A stretch of DNA of 64,000 nucleotides from Flavobacterium sp. 270 (GCF_004368785.1 NZ_SODM01000003.1:310001-374000), one strand, 5' to 3'. Counted from the first letter of the stretch, positions 42,537-50,429 are shown. A program made the numbers and translations. The notes: generated from the letters alone by a model not told the origin.

Positions 42537-43096
42537 ATGGCACGAATAAAATTTTTAATTCAGAGTAAAAATAATCCAGCAAATATATATGTTAGATTAA
42601 TTGACGGAAGAAAAATCGACATTAAAGCTAAGACAAATTTAATAATAAATCCATCAGATTGGAGTGATACTAAAGAAAGACCTAAAAATTTAAAAAACAT
42701 AGACTTGAAACATCTTGATTTTGAATTATAAGAGATAAAAACAAAACTGTTAAATTATTATAATAATTCCAATGGAGACATCAATCTTCTTCGGTTAAAG
42801 AACTTTTTTAATCCGGTTAATGAAACTAAAATACCTACTGATTTAATTAGTTATATTGATTTTTATATAAATGAAAAAGTCTATGAAATGTCTGAAGCTA
42901 GTAAGAAAAAATATAATTTGATTAAAGCTAAAATGATGCGATTTCAACAGTTCAGGAAAATATTATTTATATTAAAAATATTAATGAATCTTTTAAAAAA
43001 GAATTTGTTGCCTATTATCTTAAAAACAATTATTCTCAAAATACTATGCAAAGAGAGCTTGTTTTTATTAAAACGGTGTGTAAGTACAACTTTTAA
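42537..43096 (+). pseudogene. Tyrosine integrase remnant (arm-binding and core-binding parts only)
   Basis: The first 64 codons (MARIKFLIQSKNNPANIYVR, then KAKTNLIINPSDWSD) are the arm-type DNA-binding domain of Bacteroidota phage/transposon integrases. An in-frame TAA at 42729-42731 stops it. The same frame then continues (EIKTKLLNYYNNSNGDINLL) to about 42950, where a frameshift moves the SAM-like core-binding part (ESFKKEFVAYYLKNNYSQNTM) to another frame, ending with TAA 43094-43096. The catalytic R-H-R-Y domain is gone. The gene cannot work. Confidence 0.85.
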
Positions 43097-43186
43097 ATTA
43101 CAAGCAAGCTGATGCATTGAAAGCACAGGAATTTTTAAATTATATTACAATCATTGTTATTCAGCTGAAACTAAAGAATAAGAAAC

Positions 43187-43210
43187 CACCTTTATAAGGT
43201 GTTTTTTTTT
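43187..43210 (+). terminator. Terminator downstream of the integrase remnant
   Basis: Arms CACCTT (43187-43192) and AAGGTG (43196-43201) with a run of nine T. It probably ended the former integrase gene or a lost neighbour. 43211-43382 holds no gene I can support. Confidence 0.6.
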
Positions 43211-43382
43211 GTTAAATTATGATGTTTGAATAATATTTTAATTCATTTGATAATTCTTTTATAAATTTTAGATATGAGAAAGTATTGATATTAATACAGG
43301 ATTAATATATCTTATTTTATTATTTTAAAGTTTTTTGCGAGTATATATATAATCCATTATTATTTTTCGCCAAAAAAATAAG

Positions 43383-43529
43383 ATGGAAAAAGAATATACA
43401 TTACATAGATTTGTTTTGAACACAGAACAAGAAAGATTTAATATTAAAAGAGATAATAGGGTAACGAGATTGTTATGGTTTTCATTGGGAGCTGCTTTTG
43501 TGTTTTTTGTAAACCTATTTTTATTATAA
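43383..43529 (+). CDS. 48-residue single-TM peptide
   Basis: ATG 43383 to TAA 43527-43529: a polar, charged first half (MEKEYTLHRFVLNTEQERF) and one membrane helix at the end (LLWFSLGAAFVFFVNLFLL). No family is recognised. The frame is free-standing between noncoding repeats in the island. It could be a tail-anchored small protein or chance; the clean polar/hydrophobic split favours a real gene. Confidence 0.45.
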   Translation: MEKEYTLHRFVLNTEQERFNIKRDNRVTRLLWFSLGAAFVFFVNLFLL

Positions 43530-43557
43530 ACTGAAACTCAAATTATTAAATAGTTTG

Positions 43558-43593
43558 AGGAATTTCAGGAATTTCAGGAATTTCAGGAATTTC
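43558..43593. repeat. Four tandem copies of AGGAATTTC
   Basis: Four perfect 9-bp copies in a row, followed at about 43636-43663 by two copies of GTTATTTCCG. Both lie within the decayed island, in noncoding DNA after the 48-residue ORF. Confidence 0.85.
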
Positions 43594-43736
43594 ACGTTTA
43601 GCAATGAGGTTCTCTTCTTTTTTCTGGTTTTTTTCTAGTTATTTCCGGTTATTTCCGGTTTTGTTAACTTTTTGTTGATAAACTATCGTTAAAAACAATA
43701 CTTGAATAGCTCTTTTTATATTATTTTTGTAAAAGG

Positions 43737-43762
43737 AAAACCCGCCTTCTAAGACGGGTTTT
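43737..43762. terminator. Hairpin, likely terminator of the 32-residue ORF
   Basis: Arms AAAACCCG and CGGGTTTT (43737-43744, 43755-43762), between A- and T-rich flanks. It follows the minus-strand ORF at 43783. Confidence 0.65.
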
Positions 43763-43782
43763 AAAAAAAATTGGTTATGTGA

Positions 43783-43881
43783 CTATCTTTTTCTTGTACG
43801 GTATAATGCTTCAATTATACCAATAACATTAAAGATAATTCCTGTAATCGTAAACCAATCTTCTGGCGAGCTAAAATCCAT
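43783..43881 (-). CDS. 32-residue putative membrane peptide
   Basis: ATG at 43881, TAG at 43785-43783. The product MDFSSPEDWFTITGIIFNVIG, then IIEALYRTRKR, has a short hydrophobic helix and a strongly basic end, like many small membrane peptides and type I toxins. It is flanked by two hairpins: one ahead (43898-43925) and one after (43737-43762), as for an independent small transcript. No homologue recognised. Confidence 0.45.
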   Translation of the reverse strand: MDFSSPEDWFTITGIIFNVIGIIEALYRTRKR

Positions 43882-43897
43882 AAGATTAAATTTAAAC

Positions 43898-43925
43898 AAA
43901 GCCACAGCCTCGGAACTGTGGCTTT
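43898..43925. terminator. Hairpin ahead of the 32-residue ORF
   Basis: Perfect 10-bp arms AAAGCCACAG and CTGTGGCTTT with an 8-base loop, followed by T on the plus strand. It may be a plus-strand terminator or a leader hairpin for the minus-strand ORF. Confidence 0.6.
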
Positions 43926-44348
43926 TATTATATTACAAAGATCAGGCATTAACGATCAAAATCAAACTCAAACTTATTCACAATCTGGCATAGTTTTTAA
44001 CAACGCTAAAAAATGAAATAATTTTCATACAGTAAACTAATATCCTGTAAATGAGGTTTTTGTAGAGTGGTTTTTCTTTTAAAAGTCCGTAAAATATAGA
44101 CTTTCTAAAATAAGAAACAAGGAAAATCTTATTTGTTTTTAATTGATTTTTATAGCTAAAAATTTACACTTTTGAGTTCTTTTGCGACTCTATATGGCCA
44201 AAAGACCACTCTTCTCCAAAACGTCGGATAAACGCATCTTTGACAGATTATCTATAGGAACTATTGATTGCCTTTCACAAAAAACAGGCATCATCACAAA
44301 TAGCCCATATATTATAAATGACAGTTGCAAATAGAGAAGTATTTTTTG
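43926..44348. other. Noncoding stretch in the island
   Basis: About 420 AT-rich bases without an open frame of note. A loose inverted repeat (AGAGTGGTTTTTC near 44065 against AAAAGACCACTC near 44203) is the only structure I see. It follows the 3' end of the PutAbiC-like gene. Confidence 0.5.
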
Positions 44349-45119
44349 TTAGATATTTTCTAATGTTATTCCGTTTAATAAGTCACTTTTGTCAATATTT
44401 TCTTTGTTTTCATTGGTGAGTTCGTCACTCAAATGATATACTAAGTAAACACACTTCTTTTCATGTGTCGATATTGTTGAAGTAAATATTTCGATATACA
44501 TATTTTTTTTTATTAACTCAAAATCATATTGATAAGTGAATTTTAAAATTGAGTTTATTTGAAGTATGAAAGATGTATCAAAGTTGAGCTCTTTTTTTAA
44601 AGATGCATATGTTAGTTTGCGATTATTCAAGTTTCGTAATACAGCAAACGTACCAAGTCTTTTGTTGTAGTGTTGAATAAAAGAACTAAATATATTTATG
44701 TCTCTTAATAAGTAAAATGTTGATTTCGTTTCATTGTAATTAGCTAATAATCTAAAAAATAAATTTTCAAAATGTTGGATTTGGCTCGCATTATTTTGTC
44801 TTTTTATTTCCTCTTCATTATTTAGATTTACAATTTGCTGATTTAGATTTTGTTGCTCTTGACCTAAAAATGCAACATAAACTAAAATCAATCCACCTAA
44901 TGAAAATAATGAAGAAACTATTCCGCCGGAAATAGTACCGACATCAACTAGGTATTCGTAATTTTCTTTTTTGGCGAAATAAAAAAAAGCAAAAAAAACA
45001 AATACCAGAGCTATACCAGTCCCTATCAATATTGCTGCATAAAAATTAAATTTATTTATTTTGATTTTTATATTCTTGATATTTTGATTAATAATCCGAA
45101 TTGCTTCAATGTTATTCAT
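44349..45119 (-). CDS. PutAbiC-like phage abortive infection protein
   Basis: 256 residues. Two membrane helices (about 26-49, FYAAILIGTGIALVFVFFAF, and 62-85, GIVSSLFSLGGLILVYVAFL), a Gln/Asn/Glu-rich coiled coil (about 86-112), then a cytoplasmic domain with HFENLFFRLLANYNETKSTF. This order, with the GG-x-x-x-S-L-F-S-x-x-G helix and the FE-x-LFF-x-LL-x-x-(Y/H)N motif, is that of putative phage abortive infection (PutAbiC) proteins. The start overlaps the end of the upstream gene by 8 bases, so it works with the 45112 protein. Probably membrane-bound defence; mechanism unknown. Confidence 0.7.
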   Translation of the reverse strand: MNNIEAIRIINQNIKNIKIKINKFNFYAAILIGTGIALVFVFFAFFYFAKKENYEYLVDVGTISGGIVSSLFSLGGLILVYVAFLGQEQQNLNQQIVNLNNEEEIKRQNNASQIQHFENLFFRLLANYNETKSTFYLLRDINIFSSFIQHYNKRLGTFAVLRNLNNRKLTYASLKKELNFDTSFILQINSILKFTYQYDFELIKKNMYIEIFTSTISTHEKKCVYLVYHLSDELTNENKENIDKSDLLNGITLENI

Positions 45120-45942
45120 CTTTTTTAGTTATTTTTAATTGCTTAAAATTGTCCAATAATGTTGTAAGCATATAGACAAATATGAAGGAAGTAATAACTT
45201 GAAATAACTGAATAATTTGAGTAATTCTGCCTATTGGTTTTATATTACTAAAAACAAAAAGTGTAACAGAATCTAACCAAATATCTACGTATTGTATATT
45301 AAGTTCGGGATTTTTTAAAATCTTTTTAAGTTCTATTCTTTTATTATATTTTTTATGAATAGCTTCAATAATGCTTTCGCTTTCGGTTCTGACTTTAGCA
45401 ATATTAATTGAATTTTTATTGTAAAATGCAATATCATAATATAGATAATCTCTTTCTCTGTCTTGGGGATGCATCCCGGCTAATCCAGGTTCAACTATCA
45501 AAGAACCATTTTTGTAATAATACCTTTTTCCTATAATTGAGTCAATAATTTTTAGATTCTGTATTTTAGGTGGTAATCTATTTGCAATTTTAATTAAAGT
45601 ATCGACATCTTTGTATTCTTCAAGTTTTAAAGTGATTTCTTTTTTTGTATGAGTTAAATAATCTTCACTAGAGGTGTAATTGTTGCTTGTGTACTTAAAT
45701 AGGGCTTCATGTGATATAGGAAACAATACAAACGTTAGACCGCAGACACAGAAGAAAGTCAAAATGTTATTGTATTTGCTTATATTTTGAATGCATAACA
45801 CAATTAAAGTAAAAGATAATATCAAGTAAAAAGTTATATTAAAAAATGTGGATTCTTCTGTAAAAATTACTATGAAAACTCTGTAGATTAAAATAAATAA
45901 GATTGGAATTGAAGTTGAATAATCTTTTTCTTTTATGCTCAT
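45112..45942 (-). CDS. Unrecognised four-TM protein coupled to PutAbiC-like gene
   Basis: 276 residues. Three N-terminal membrane helices (about 10-28, 33-52, 59-77), a soluble region of about 150 residues (about 80-230, with GLAGMHPQDRERDYLYYDIAFYN), then a fourth helix (about 242-263, FQVITSFIFVYMLTTLL) and a basic tail. If the N-terminus is inside, the middle region is in the periplasm. I recognise no family. The gene overlaps the PutAbiC-like gene by 8 bases and is the first of the pair. It may sense or regulate the AbiC-like effector (inference). Confidence 0.75.
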   Translation of the reverse strand: MSIKEKDYSTSIPILFILIYRVFIVIFTEESTFFNITFYLILSFTLIVLCIQNISKYNNILTFFCVCGLTFVLFPISHEALFKYTSNNYTSSEDYLTHTKKEITLKLEEYKDVDTLIKIANRLPPKIQNLKIIDSIIGKRYYYKNGSLIVEPGLAGMHPQDRERDYLYYDIAFYNKNSINIAKVRTESESIIEAIHKKYNKRIELKKILKNPELNIQYVDIWLDSVTLFVFSNIKPIGRITQIIQLFQVITSFIFVYMLTTLLDNFKQLKITKKDE

Positions 45943-45946
45943 ATTT

Positions 45947-46529
45947 TTAGGTTTTTACTTTTATAATGTCTTTTAAACTTGTTGAAAAGCATGGCGATAA
46001 ACTATCTTGACGCATCTTCCATTTTCTTTTTAAATCCATTCCTCCAAATTTAACTTTGTCGCCAAGTTTTAAATTCATTTTGTCCAGAACATTCATTAAA
46101 ATTTTATGCTTCGGATTTTCATATTCAAACATAGACAATTGTTGTGTAATATCCTGCGAAGTACCCATTAAAATAACACCTGCTTTTTTATAATGATAAC
46201 CATTTTCATAAATGGCATCAAGTGCTTTTTGAGCATATTTATTAAGCTCAAAAGAAATGGTAGTTTTACTGTTTTAAAACCATTATATTGGGGCAAATCT
46301 TGCCGAAAACGATTAGTGTAAATAAAAACGTTTATAATTCGCAATTACTGTTTTGACTTCGCAATTTTTCTCCGGCTAATGTTGAAAAAGTTGAAATACG
46401 TTCACGTAATTCTTCTTTGGTTTTCATCATTATATCGAAACTCCTTGTTGTTGCAATTCCTTTTTTCGGTTTTATATCTTCAAAGCCAATGGTTGGTTCT
46501 CCTTCTAAATCTTTCAATTTACAACTCAA
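45947..46529 (-). pseudogene. umuC: umuC (DNA polymerase V) fragment, frameshifted, 5' end missing
   Basis: Two pieces of one UmuC-like Y-family polymerase. The first (46529-46332) has GEPTIGFEDIKPKKGIATTRSFD and STFSTLAGEKLRSQN, from the palm-to-finger link region. Further on, TNRFRQDLPQY and FELNKYAQKALDAIYENGYHYKKAG are in shifted frames. The last (46168-45947) has MGTSQDITQQLSMFEY and the DUF4113 end KWKMRQDSLSPCFSTSLKDIIKV. The catalytic N-terminus is absent and at least one frameshift breaks the rest. It ends 4 bases before the four-TM gene begins. Confidence 0.85.
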
Positions 46530-46546
46530 ATTCTAAGCTCTAATGA

Positions 46547-46969
46547 GATAAAAGAGTTTTTACTAACTCAGATTTAAAAAATAAGCTTGCTAAAGAAGGT
46601 ATTAAGTTAAATAGAATTGAGAGTATAGTTTCTCAGACTTTTAAGTTTCGAGATACAACAAAAAGAGAAACTGACTTATCAGGATTAATTCATGCTATTA
46701 AGATCGGAACTCCAAAAAGTCAAATTATTATTGATACTTTAAATTGTTGGACAACCAAAGGAATGATTTCATTTGAAAACGACACTTTGAAATGGCAGGT
46801 TTTAGATTGTCAATTTAAAAATAAATCTGACGCAGTTGCTTATTGGGAACGTAAACAATGGAAATTTCTAGGAATAAAATCAAGATTATTTGGTAAAATT
46901 GAACTCACTTCTAAGACTTTTGATAATTGTGGAGAAAGTAGAATATTAAGAATAGAGAAAAAGAAATAA
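46547..46969 (+). pseudogene. Unrecognised gene lacking its 5' end
   Basis: The frame is open from 46547 to the stop at 46967-46969 (140 codons) but has no ATG, GTG or TTG until ATG 46763. An open run of 72 codons before any start, in AT-rich DNA, suggests the true start has been lost. The text (KLAKEGIKLNRIESIVSQTF, then DAVAYWERKQWKFLGIKSRLFG) is polar with a basic end, and I know no family. It abuts the truncated 5' side of umuC. An alternative is a shorter gene starting at 46763 (68 residues). Confidence 0.55.
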
Positions 46970-46983
46970 AATATTTTGAAAGA

Positions 46984-47003
46984 TTGTTGGCTAAATGTCG
47001 GCT
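46984..47003. repeat. Internal direct repeat, right copy
   Basis: One mismatch to 42491-42510; see that entry. Confidence 0.6.
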
Positions 47004-47016
47004 AAAAATAAAAATT

Positions 47017-47057
47017 AAAAATCGCAATTATCATTTAATTAGATAATTGCGATTTTT
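47017..47057 (-). terminator. Current ssrA terminator, supplied by the element
   Basis: Perfect 16-bp arms (47017-47032 and 47042-47057). On the minus strand it begins right after the tmRNA 3' end. It lies inside the element, so insertion replaced the host terminator, whose likely remains are at 42328-42355. Confidence 0.8.
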
Positions 47058-47079
47058 TTTTGTGGAGTCGCCGGGAATC
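47056..47079. repeat. att copy, ssrA-proximal
   Basis: 24-bp exact match to 42358-42381; includes the last bases of the tmRNA T arm and acceptor stem. Confidence 0.85.
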
Positions 47080-47455
47080 GAACCCGGGTCCAAACAAGCA
47101 ACTAAAGAGCTTTCTACACGTTTATTTCCTGATTTAATTTTCGATGTTAAGCTAGGTCAGGAACAACCACTCAACACTTATCTTCTTAATTTCGAAATCC
47201 ACCCGAAGCTCATAGAAATCTAGGTTTATTTTTACGGTTCCCCTAAACTGACCGCCACAAACCAAGGCTTTCAAGGAGAATCCAGCTTCCCTATCTTATA
47301 GGGACGTGGCTAATCTTACTATAATTCGGATTATGCAGCTAAAGCGTAGTTATTTTCGCCGTGTAAAATTGTAAGATCTTATATTTACGAGCAAGGTCTC
47401 AATGCTCGACGTGCTTACTTTTCAATTCGACTTGCTGTCAAAACCAGTCGACCCC
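47063..47455 (-). ncRNA. ssrA: tmRNA
   Basis: About 393 nt. On the minus strand it begins GGGGTCGACTGGTTTTGACAG and ends with the T arm GGTTCGATTCC and acceptor GGCGACTCCA; the CCA is not fully encoded. The tag frame (47360-47331) reads GGC GAA AAT AAC TAC GCT TTA GCT GCA TAA, that is GENNYALAA. It rescues stalled ribosomes with SmpB. The 3' end served as the attachment site of the neighbouring element. Confidence 0.96.
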
Positions 47456-47468
47456 AAAAATGAGTTTG

Positions 47469-47476
47469 CAAATTTA
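47469..47476 (-). promoter_or_regulatory. -7 element of ssrA
   Basis: TAAATTTG on the minus strand, about 14 bases before the mature tmRNA 5' end. Confidence 0.5.
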
Positions 47477-47521
47477 TACTATTTGCAATTACTTTCTATT
47501 AAAAATTTCAGAAAAATTGGA

Positions 47522-48724
47522 TTATTCTTCGTCCTTGAAATTAAACGGATAATCGCCAAAAATTGGAGCCAGTTTACGAACCGCATACGTATTTCTGGTC
47601 ATTTTATTGGATAAAGCTATAATGGTCACATTCTCTTTCATAAGCGGAATGTAAGATGAGGTATTACCGTGCCACCAGCCATTATGAAAATAATAGTTTT
47701 GTCCAGAATCCCAATTGATCATTCTTATACCAAGACCATAATTTTTTTCGCCTTTTCTTTCATTACTATACCCAGTATAAACCTGTTTTAATAAATCAGG
47801 TTTTAAAAAATCCGGAGAATTTCTGGCTCTGTCAAATTTTAAAAGATCGCGTACCGTAGAAAAGATGTTTTTATCGCCATAAACATTGTCTAAATAGTCA
47901 AAACCAATTTCTGCACCATTTCCTTTATAAGAAGGAACAATTTTCTTTCTGTCTTTATCATCATCAAAAACATAAGTATGCGTCATTCCCAAAGGTTTAA
48001 AAATCATTTCAGACATTGCTTCCTTATACTTTAAGCCCGTTATTTTTTCGATAATAAGCGCCAGCATTGCATAATTAGTATTGCAATAGCCAAAACGTGT
48101 TCCGGTTAATGATTCTAAACCAACATTTTTAGTTGCCAAAATATCTAGTATATCCTGATTAGTAAGCTGGTTATGTCTGTCCCAAACGTTTTTGTCATGA
48201 TCTGTAAAATAGGCATAATTACGCATACCGCTTCGGTGGCTTAAAAGCATTCTTACGGTACATGCCTCATATGGAAATGTTTTTAAAATAGTATTTACCT
48301 TTTGATCCAAATCAAGTTTGCCGGCATTTACCAATTTTAAAACTGCAGTTGCAGTCAAAACTTTACTTACAGAAGCAATTTGTACAGGTGTTTCTGCGGT
48401 TATTTTAGTGCCTTCGTTTTTGTTGGCGTATCCATTGTATCTTTCAAAAATAATCTGGCCGTTTTTTGCTACCAAAAAGCTGCCGTTCATACTATTGTTT
48501 TTCCAGTTTTTATTGTAAAAGTGATTTATTCTTCCTGCAACCGAATTAATATAAGCCTGGCTTATTTTTTTTTCTGGTCCTAATGGCTTCATTTTAGGTA
48601 AAGTATCTTCAACCGTTGCAACCTCTTTCTCTACTGCTTTTTTATCTTTCCCGCACGAACTTAAAACTAAAATTAGAAAAAGTATTTGTGGTATATTTGT
48701 TTTTTTAACGAAGCTCATTTTCAT
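47522..48724 (-). CDS. Serine hydrolase lipoprotein, class C beta-lactamase-like
   Basis: I choose ATG 48724 (MKMSFVKK; 400 residues), because it places a proper lipobox (FLILVLSSC, C24) near the start; the longer frame adds a polar leader. The penicillin-binding-protein/beta-lactamase fold shows SVSK (SxxK, near 119), YCN (near 207, GYCNTNYAML) and HNG near 365. Family members are D-aminopeptidases, esterases and PBP4-like enzymes; beta-lactamase action is not implied. Probably periplasm-facing. Confidence 0.88.
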   Translation of the reverse strand: MKMSFVKKTNIPQILFLILVLSSCGKDKKAVEKEVATVEDTLPKMKPLGPEKKISQAYINSVAGRINHFYNKNWKNNSMNGSFLVAKNGQIIFERYNGYANKNEGTKITAETPVQIASVSKVLTATAVLKLVNAGKLDLDQKVNTILKTFPYEACTVRMLLSHRSGMRNYAYFTDHDKNVWDRHNQLTNQDILDILATKNVGLESLTGTRFGYCNTNYAMLALIIEKITGLKYKEAMSEMIFKPLGMTHTYVFDDDKDRKKIVPSYKGNGAEIGFDYLDNVYGDKNIFSTVRDLLKFDRARNSPDFLKPDLLKQVYTGYSNERKGEKNYGLGIRMINWDSGQNYYFHNGWWHGNTSSYIPLMKENVTIIALSNKMTRNTYAVRKLAPIFGDYPFNFKDEE

Positions 48725-48903
48725 ATTCTTTAAAAACAAATATATAGAATTCAATACTTTCGTTTTCTCTTTTTTCATCTATTGAAATAGTTGTTTTAAC
48801 ATATTTTTAACTCCTTTTTTTCGTAGCAGATTGTACGTCAGCTTTTAACGATTTATGATCATTTAAAATAAGAAAATTAAAACAAAAATTTAACTTTATT
48901 TGT

Positions 48904-48911
48904 TATATTTG
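48904..48911 (+). promoter_or_regulatory. -7 element TATATTTG before the 48964 gene
   Basis: Matches TAnnTTTG, 52 bases before the start codon. No clear -33. Confidence 0.45.
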
Positions 48912-48963
48912 AAACAAATTGAGTGTAAAAAGTTATATTAATATTTACGTTAATCTGATATAA

Positions 48964-50163
48964 ATGAAATTTGGAATTATAAAAGAAAGAAAAAACCCAC
49001 CAGACAGACGCGTGGTGTTTTCACCAAATGAACTTGCTAAATTAAAACAGCTTTATCACGACGCTTCGGTTGAGGTAGAAAGTTCAGATATCCGAGTTTT
49101 TTCGGACATTCAATATAAAAGTATGGGAATTACGGTTACAGATGATATTTCTGGATCTGATGTTTTGTTTGGGGTAAAAGAAGTTCCGATTGACAGCTTA
49201 ATTCCAAACAAGTCTTATTTCTTTTTTTCTCACACCATAAAGAAACAGCCTTACAACCAGAAACTGCTAAAAGCTATTTTAGAAAAAAATATCACGTTAT
49301 ACGATCACGAAACGATTGTGGATTCACTTGACCGTCGTTTGATTGGTTTTGGAAGATATGCCGGAATGGTTGGTGTTTATAACGGAATTCGTGCTTTCGG
49401 AATTAAGTTTGAATTGTTTAAACTTCCAAAAGCAGAAACTCTTGACGGCCGTGATGCACTTATCAATCAGTTGAAGAGAATTACAATGCCTGCCCTAAAA
49501 TTTGTGATTACGGGAACAGGTAAAGTAGGAAACGGTGCCAAAGAAATTCTGGACGCTATTAAAATAAAAGAGATTACGGTTGATAATTATTTAACCAAAA
49601 AATATGCTCAGGCTGTATATGTGCAGTTGGATGTTTTAGAATACAATAAACGCATTGACGGAAAGGTTCTGGATTTTAAAGATTTTGTAGAACATCCTAA
49701 AGAATATGTTTCTGACTTTGAAAAATTTACTAAAGTTACCGATATCTATTTTGCTGGTCATTTTTATGCCAGCGAAGCGCCAGTTATTTTAACTCAGGAA
49801 ATGCTAAATGCAAGTGACTGTAAATTAAAAATTGTAGCCGATATTTCTTGTGACGTAAATGGTCCCATTGCCTGCACATTGCGTTCGTCAACAATTGCAG
49901 AACCTTTGTACGGATATTTTCCGTTAGAAAATAAAGAAGTTGATGTTTTTCATCCTGCAGCTGTAGTAGTTATGGCGGTTGATAATCTCCCATGCGAACT
50001 TCCAAAAGATGCAAGTGAGGGGTTTGGAGAGCAATTTATGGAACATGTTATTCCTGCCTTTTTTAATGGTGACAAAGACGGAATTTTAGCCCGCGCAAAA
50101 ATGACTGAAAACGGTAAACTTACACCGAGATTTAGTTATTTGCAGGATTATGTTTCTTTGTAA
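48964..50163 (+). CDS. NAD(P)-dependent Lys1/alanine-dehydrogenase-like oxidoreductase
   Basis: 399 residues. The N-terminal KFGIIKERKNPPDRRVVFSPNEL matches the AlaDH/PNT N-domain, and a Rossmann motif FVITGTGKVGNGAKEIL lies near 178. The C-terminal VDNLPCELPKDASEGFGEQF is the pattern of saccharopine dehydrogenase (Lys1) type proteins. It may handle lysine or a related amino acid; without AASS-type partners nearby the substrate stays open. Confidence 0.85.
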   Translation: MKFGIIKERKNPPDRRVVFSPNELAKLKQLYHDASVEVESSDIRVFSDIQYKSMGITVTDDISGSDVLFGVKEVPIDSLIPNKSYFFFSHTIKKQPYNQKLLKAILEKNITLYDHETIVDSLDRRLIGFGRYAGMVGVYNGIRAFGIKFELFKLPKAETLDGRDALINQLKRITMPALKFVITGTGKVGNGAKEILDAIKIKEITVDNYLTKKYAQAVYVQLDVLEYNKRIDGKVLDFKDFVEHPKEYVSDFEKFTKVTDIYFAGHFYASEAPVILTQEMLNASDCKLKIVADISCDVNGPIACTLRSSTIAEPLYGYFPLENKEVDVFHPAAVVVMAVDNLPCELPKDASEGFGEQFMEHVIPAFFNGDKDGILARAKMTENGKLTPRFSYLQDYVSL

Positions 50164-50278
50164 TGTTCAGAGGGGCAGAGGTTCAGAGGGACAAAGTTTT
50201 TTGTAGAAACTTATATTCTTTTTAAGATAGATATAGATAATTTTCTCGTTTTCTAGAAATGACAATTTTAGGGTTTTT

Positions 50279-50429
50279 AGCTTTGTCAAAGTTTTAAACT
50301 TTGACAAAGCTGGCTTTTGATTGTCGAGTTTCTTGCGGAGATTTCTCGTTCCTCGAAATGACAAATATTGGGGATTATTCCATTCGTATAAAAAAACCTC
50401 TGTCAAAGTTTTAAACTTTGACAGAGGTT
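50279..50429. repeat. Two related palindromes and repeat debris between convergent genes
   Basis: A 33-nt palindrome at 50279-50311 and a 35-nt one at 50395-50429 share the core GTCAAAGTTTTAAACTTTGAC-type centre (GTCAAAG/CTTTGAC arms). The second is flanked by A and T runs and is a good bidirectional terminator between 48964 (plus) and fumC (minus). Between and before them lie two versions of a TTTCTCGTT-x-x-GAAATGACAA word. Confidence 0.85.

Larger units (their letters stand above)
42358..47079. mobile_element. Decayed integrative element in the 3' end of ssrA
   Basis: A 24-bp direct repeat (six T plus GTGGAGTCGCCGGGAATC) bounds this stretch, at 42358-42381 and 47056-47079. The right copy is the 3' end of the intact tmRNA gene; the left is an orphan copy. 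Between them lie a broken tyrosine integrase next to the left end, broken umuC and an unknown truncated gene, small membrane ORFs, and an intact PutAbiC-like gene pair. Tyrosine-integrase elements commonly use ssrA as attB, so this is an old, shrunken island unable to move by itself. Confidence 0.85.

Noticed and set aside
47522..48724. True beta-lactamase gene controlled by the BlaI/BlaR1 pair
   Set aside because: The protein is a general class C-like serine hydrolase lipoprotein, and no ACTAATTAATTAGT palindrome is seen upstream.
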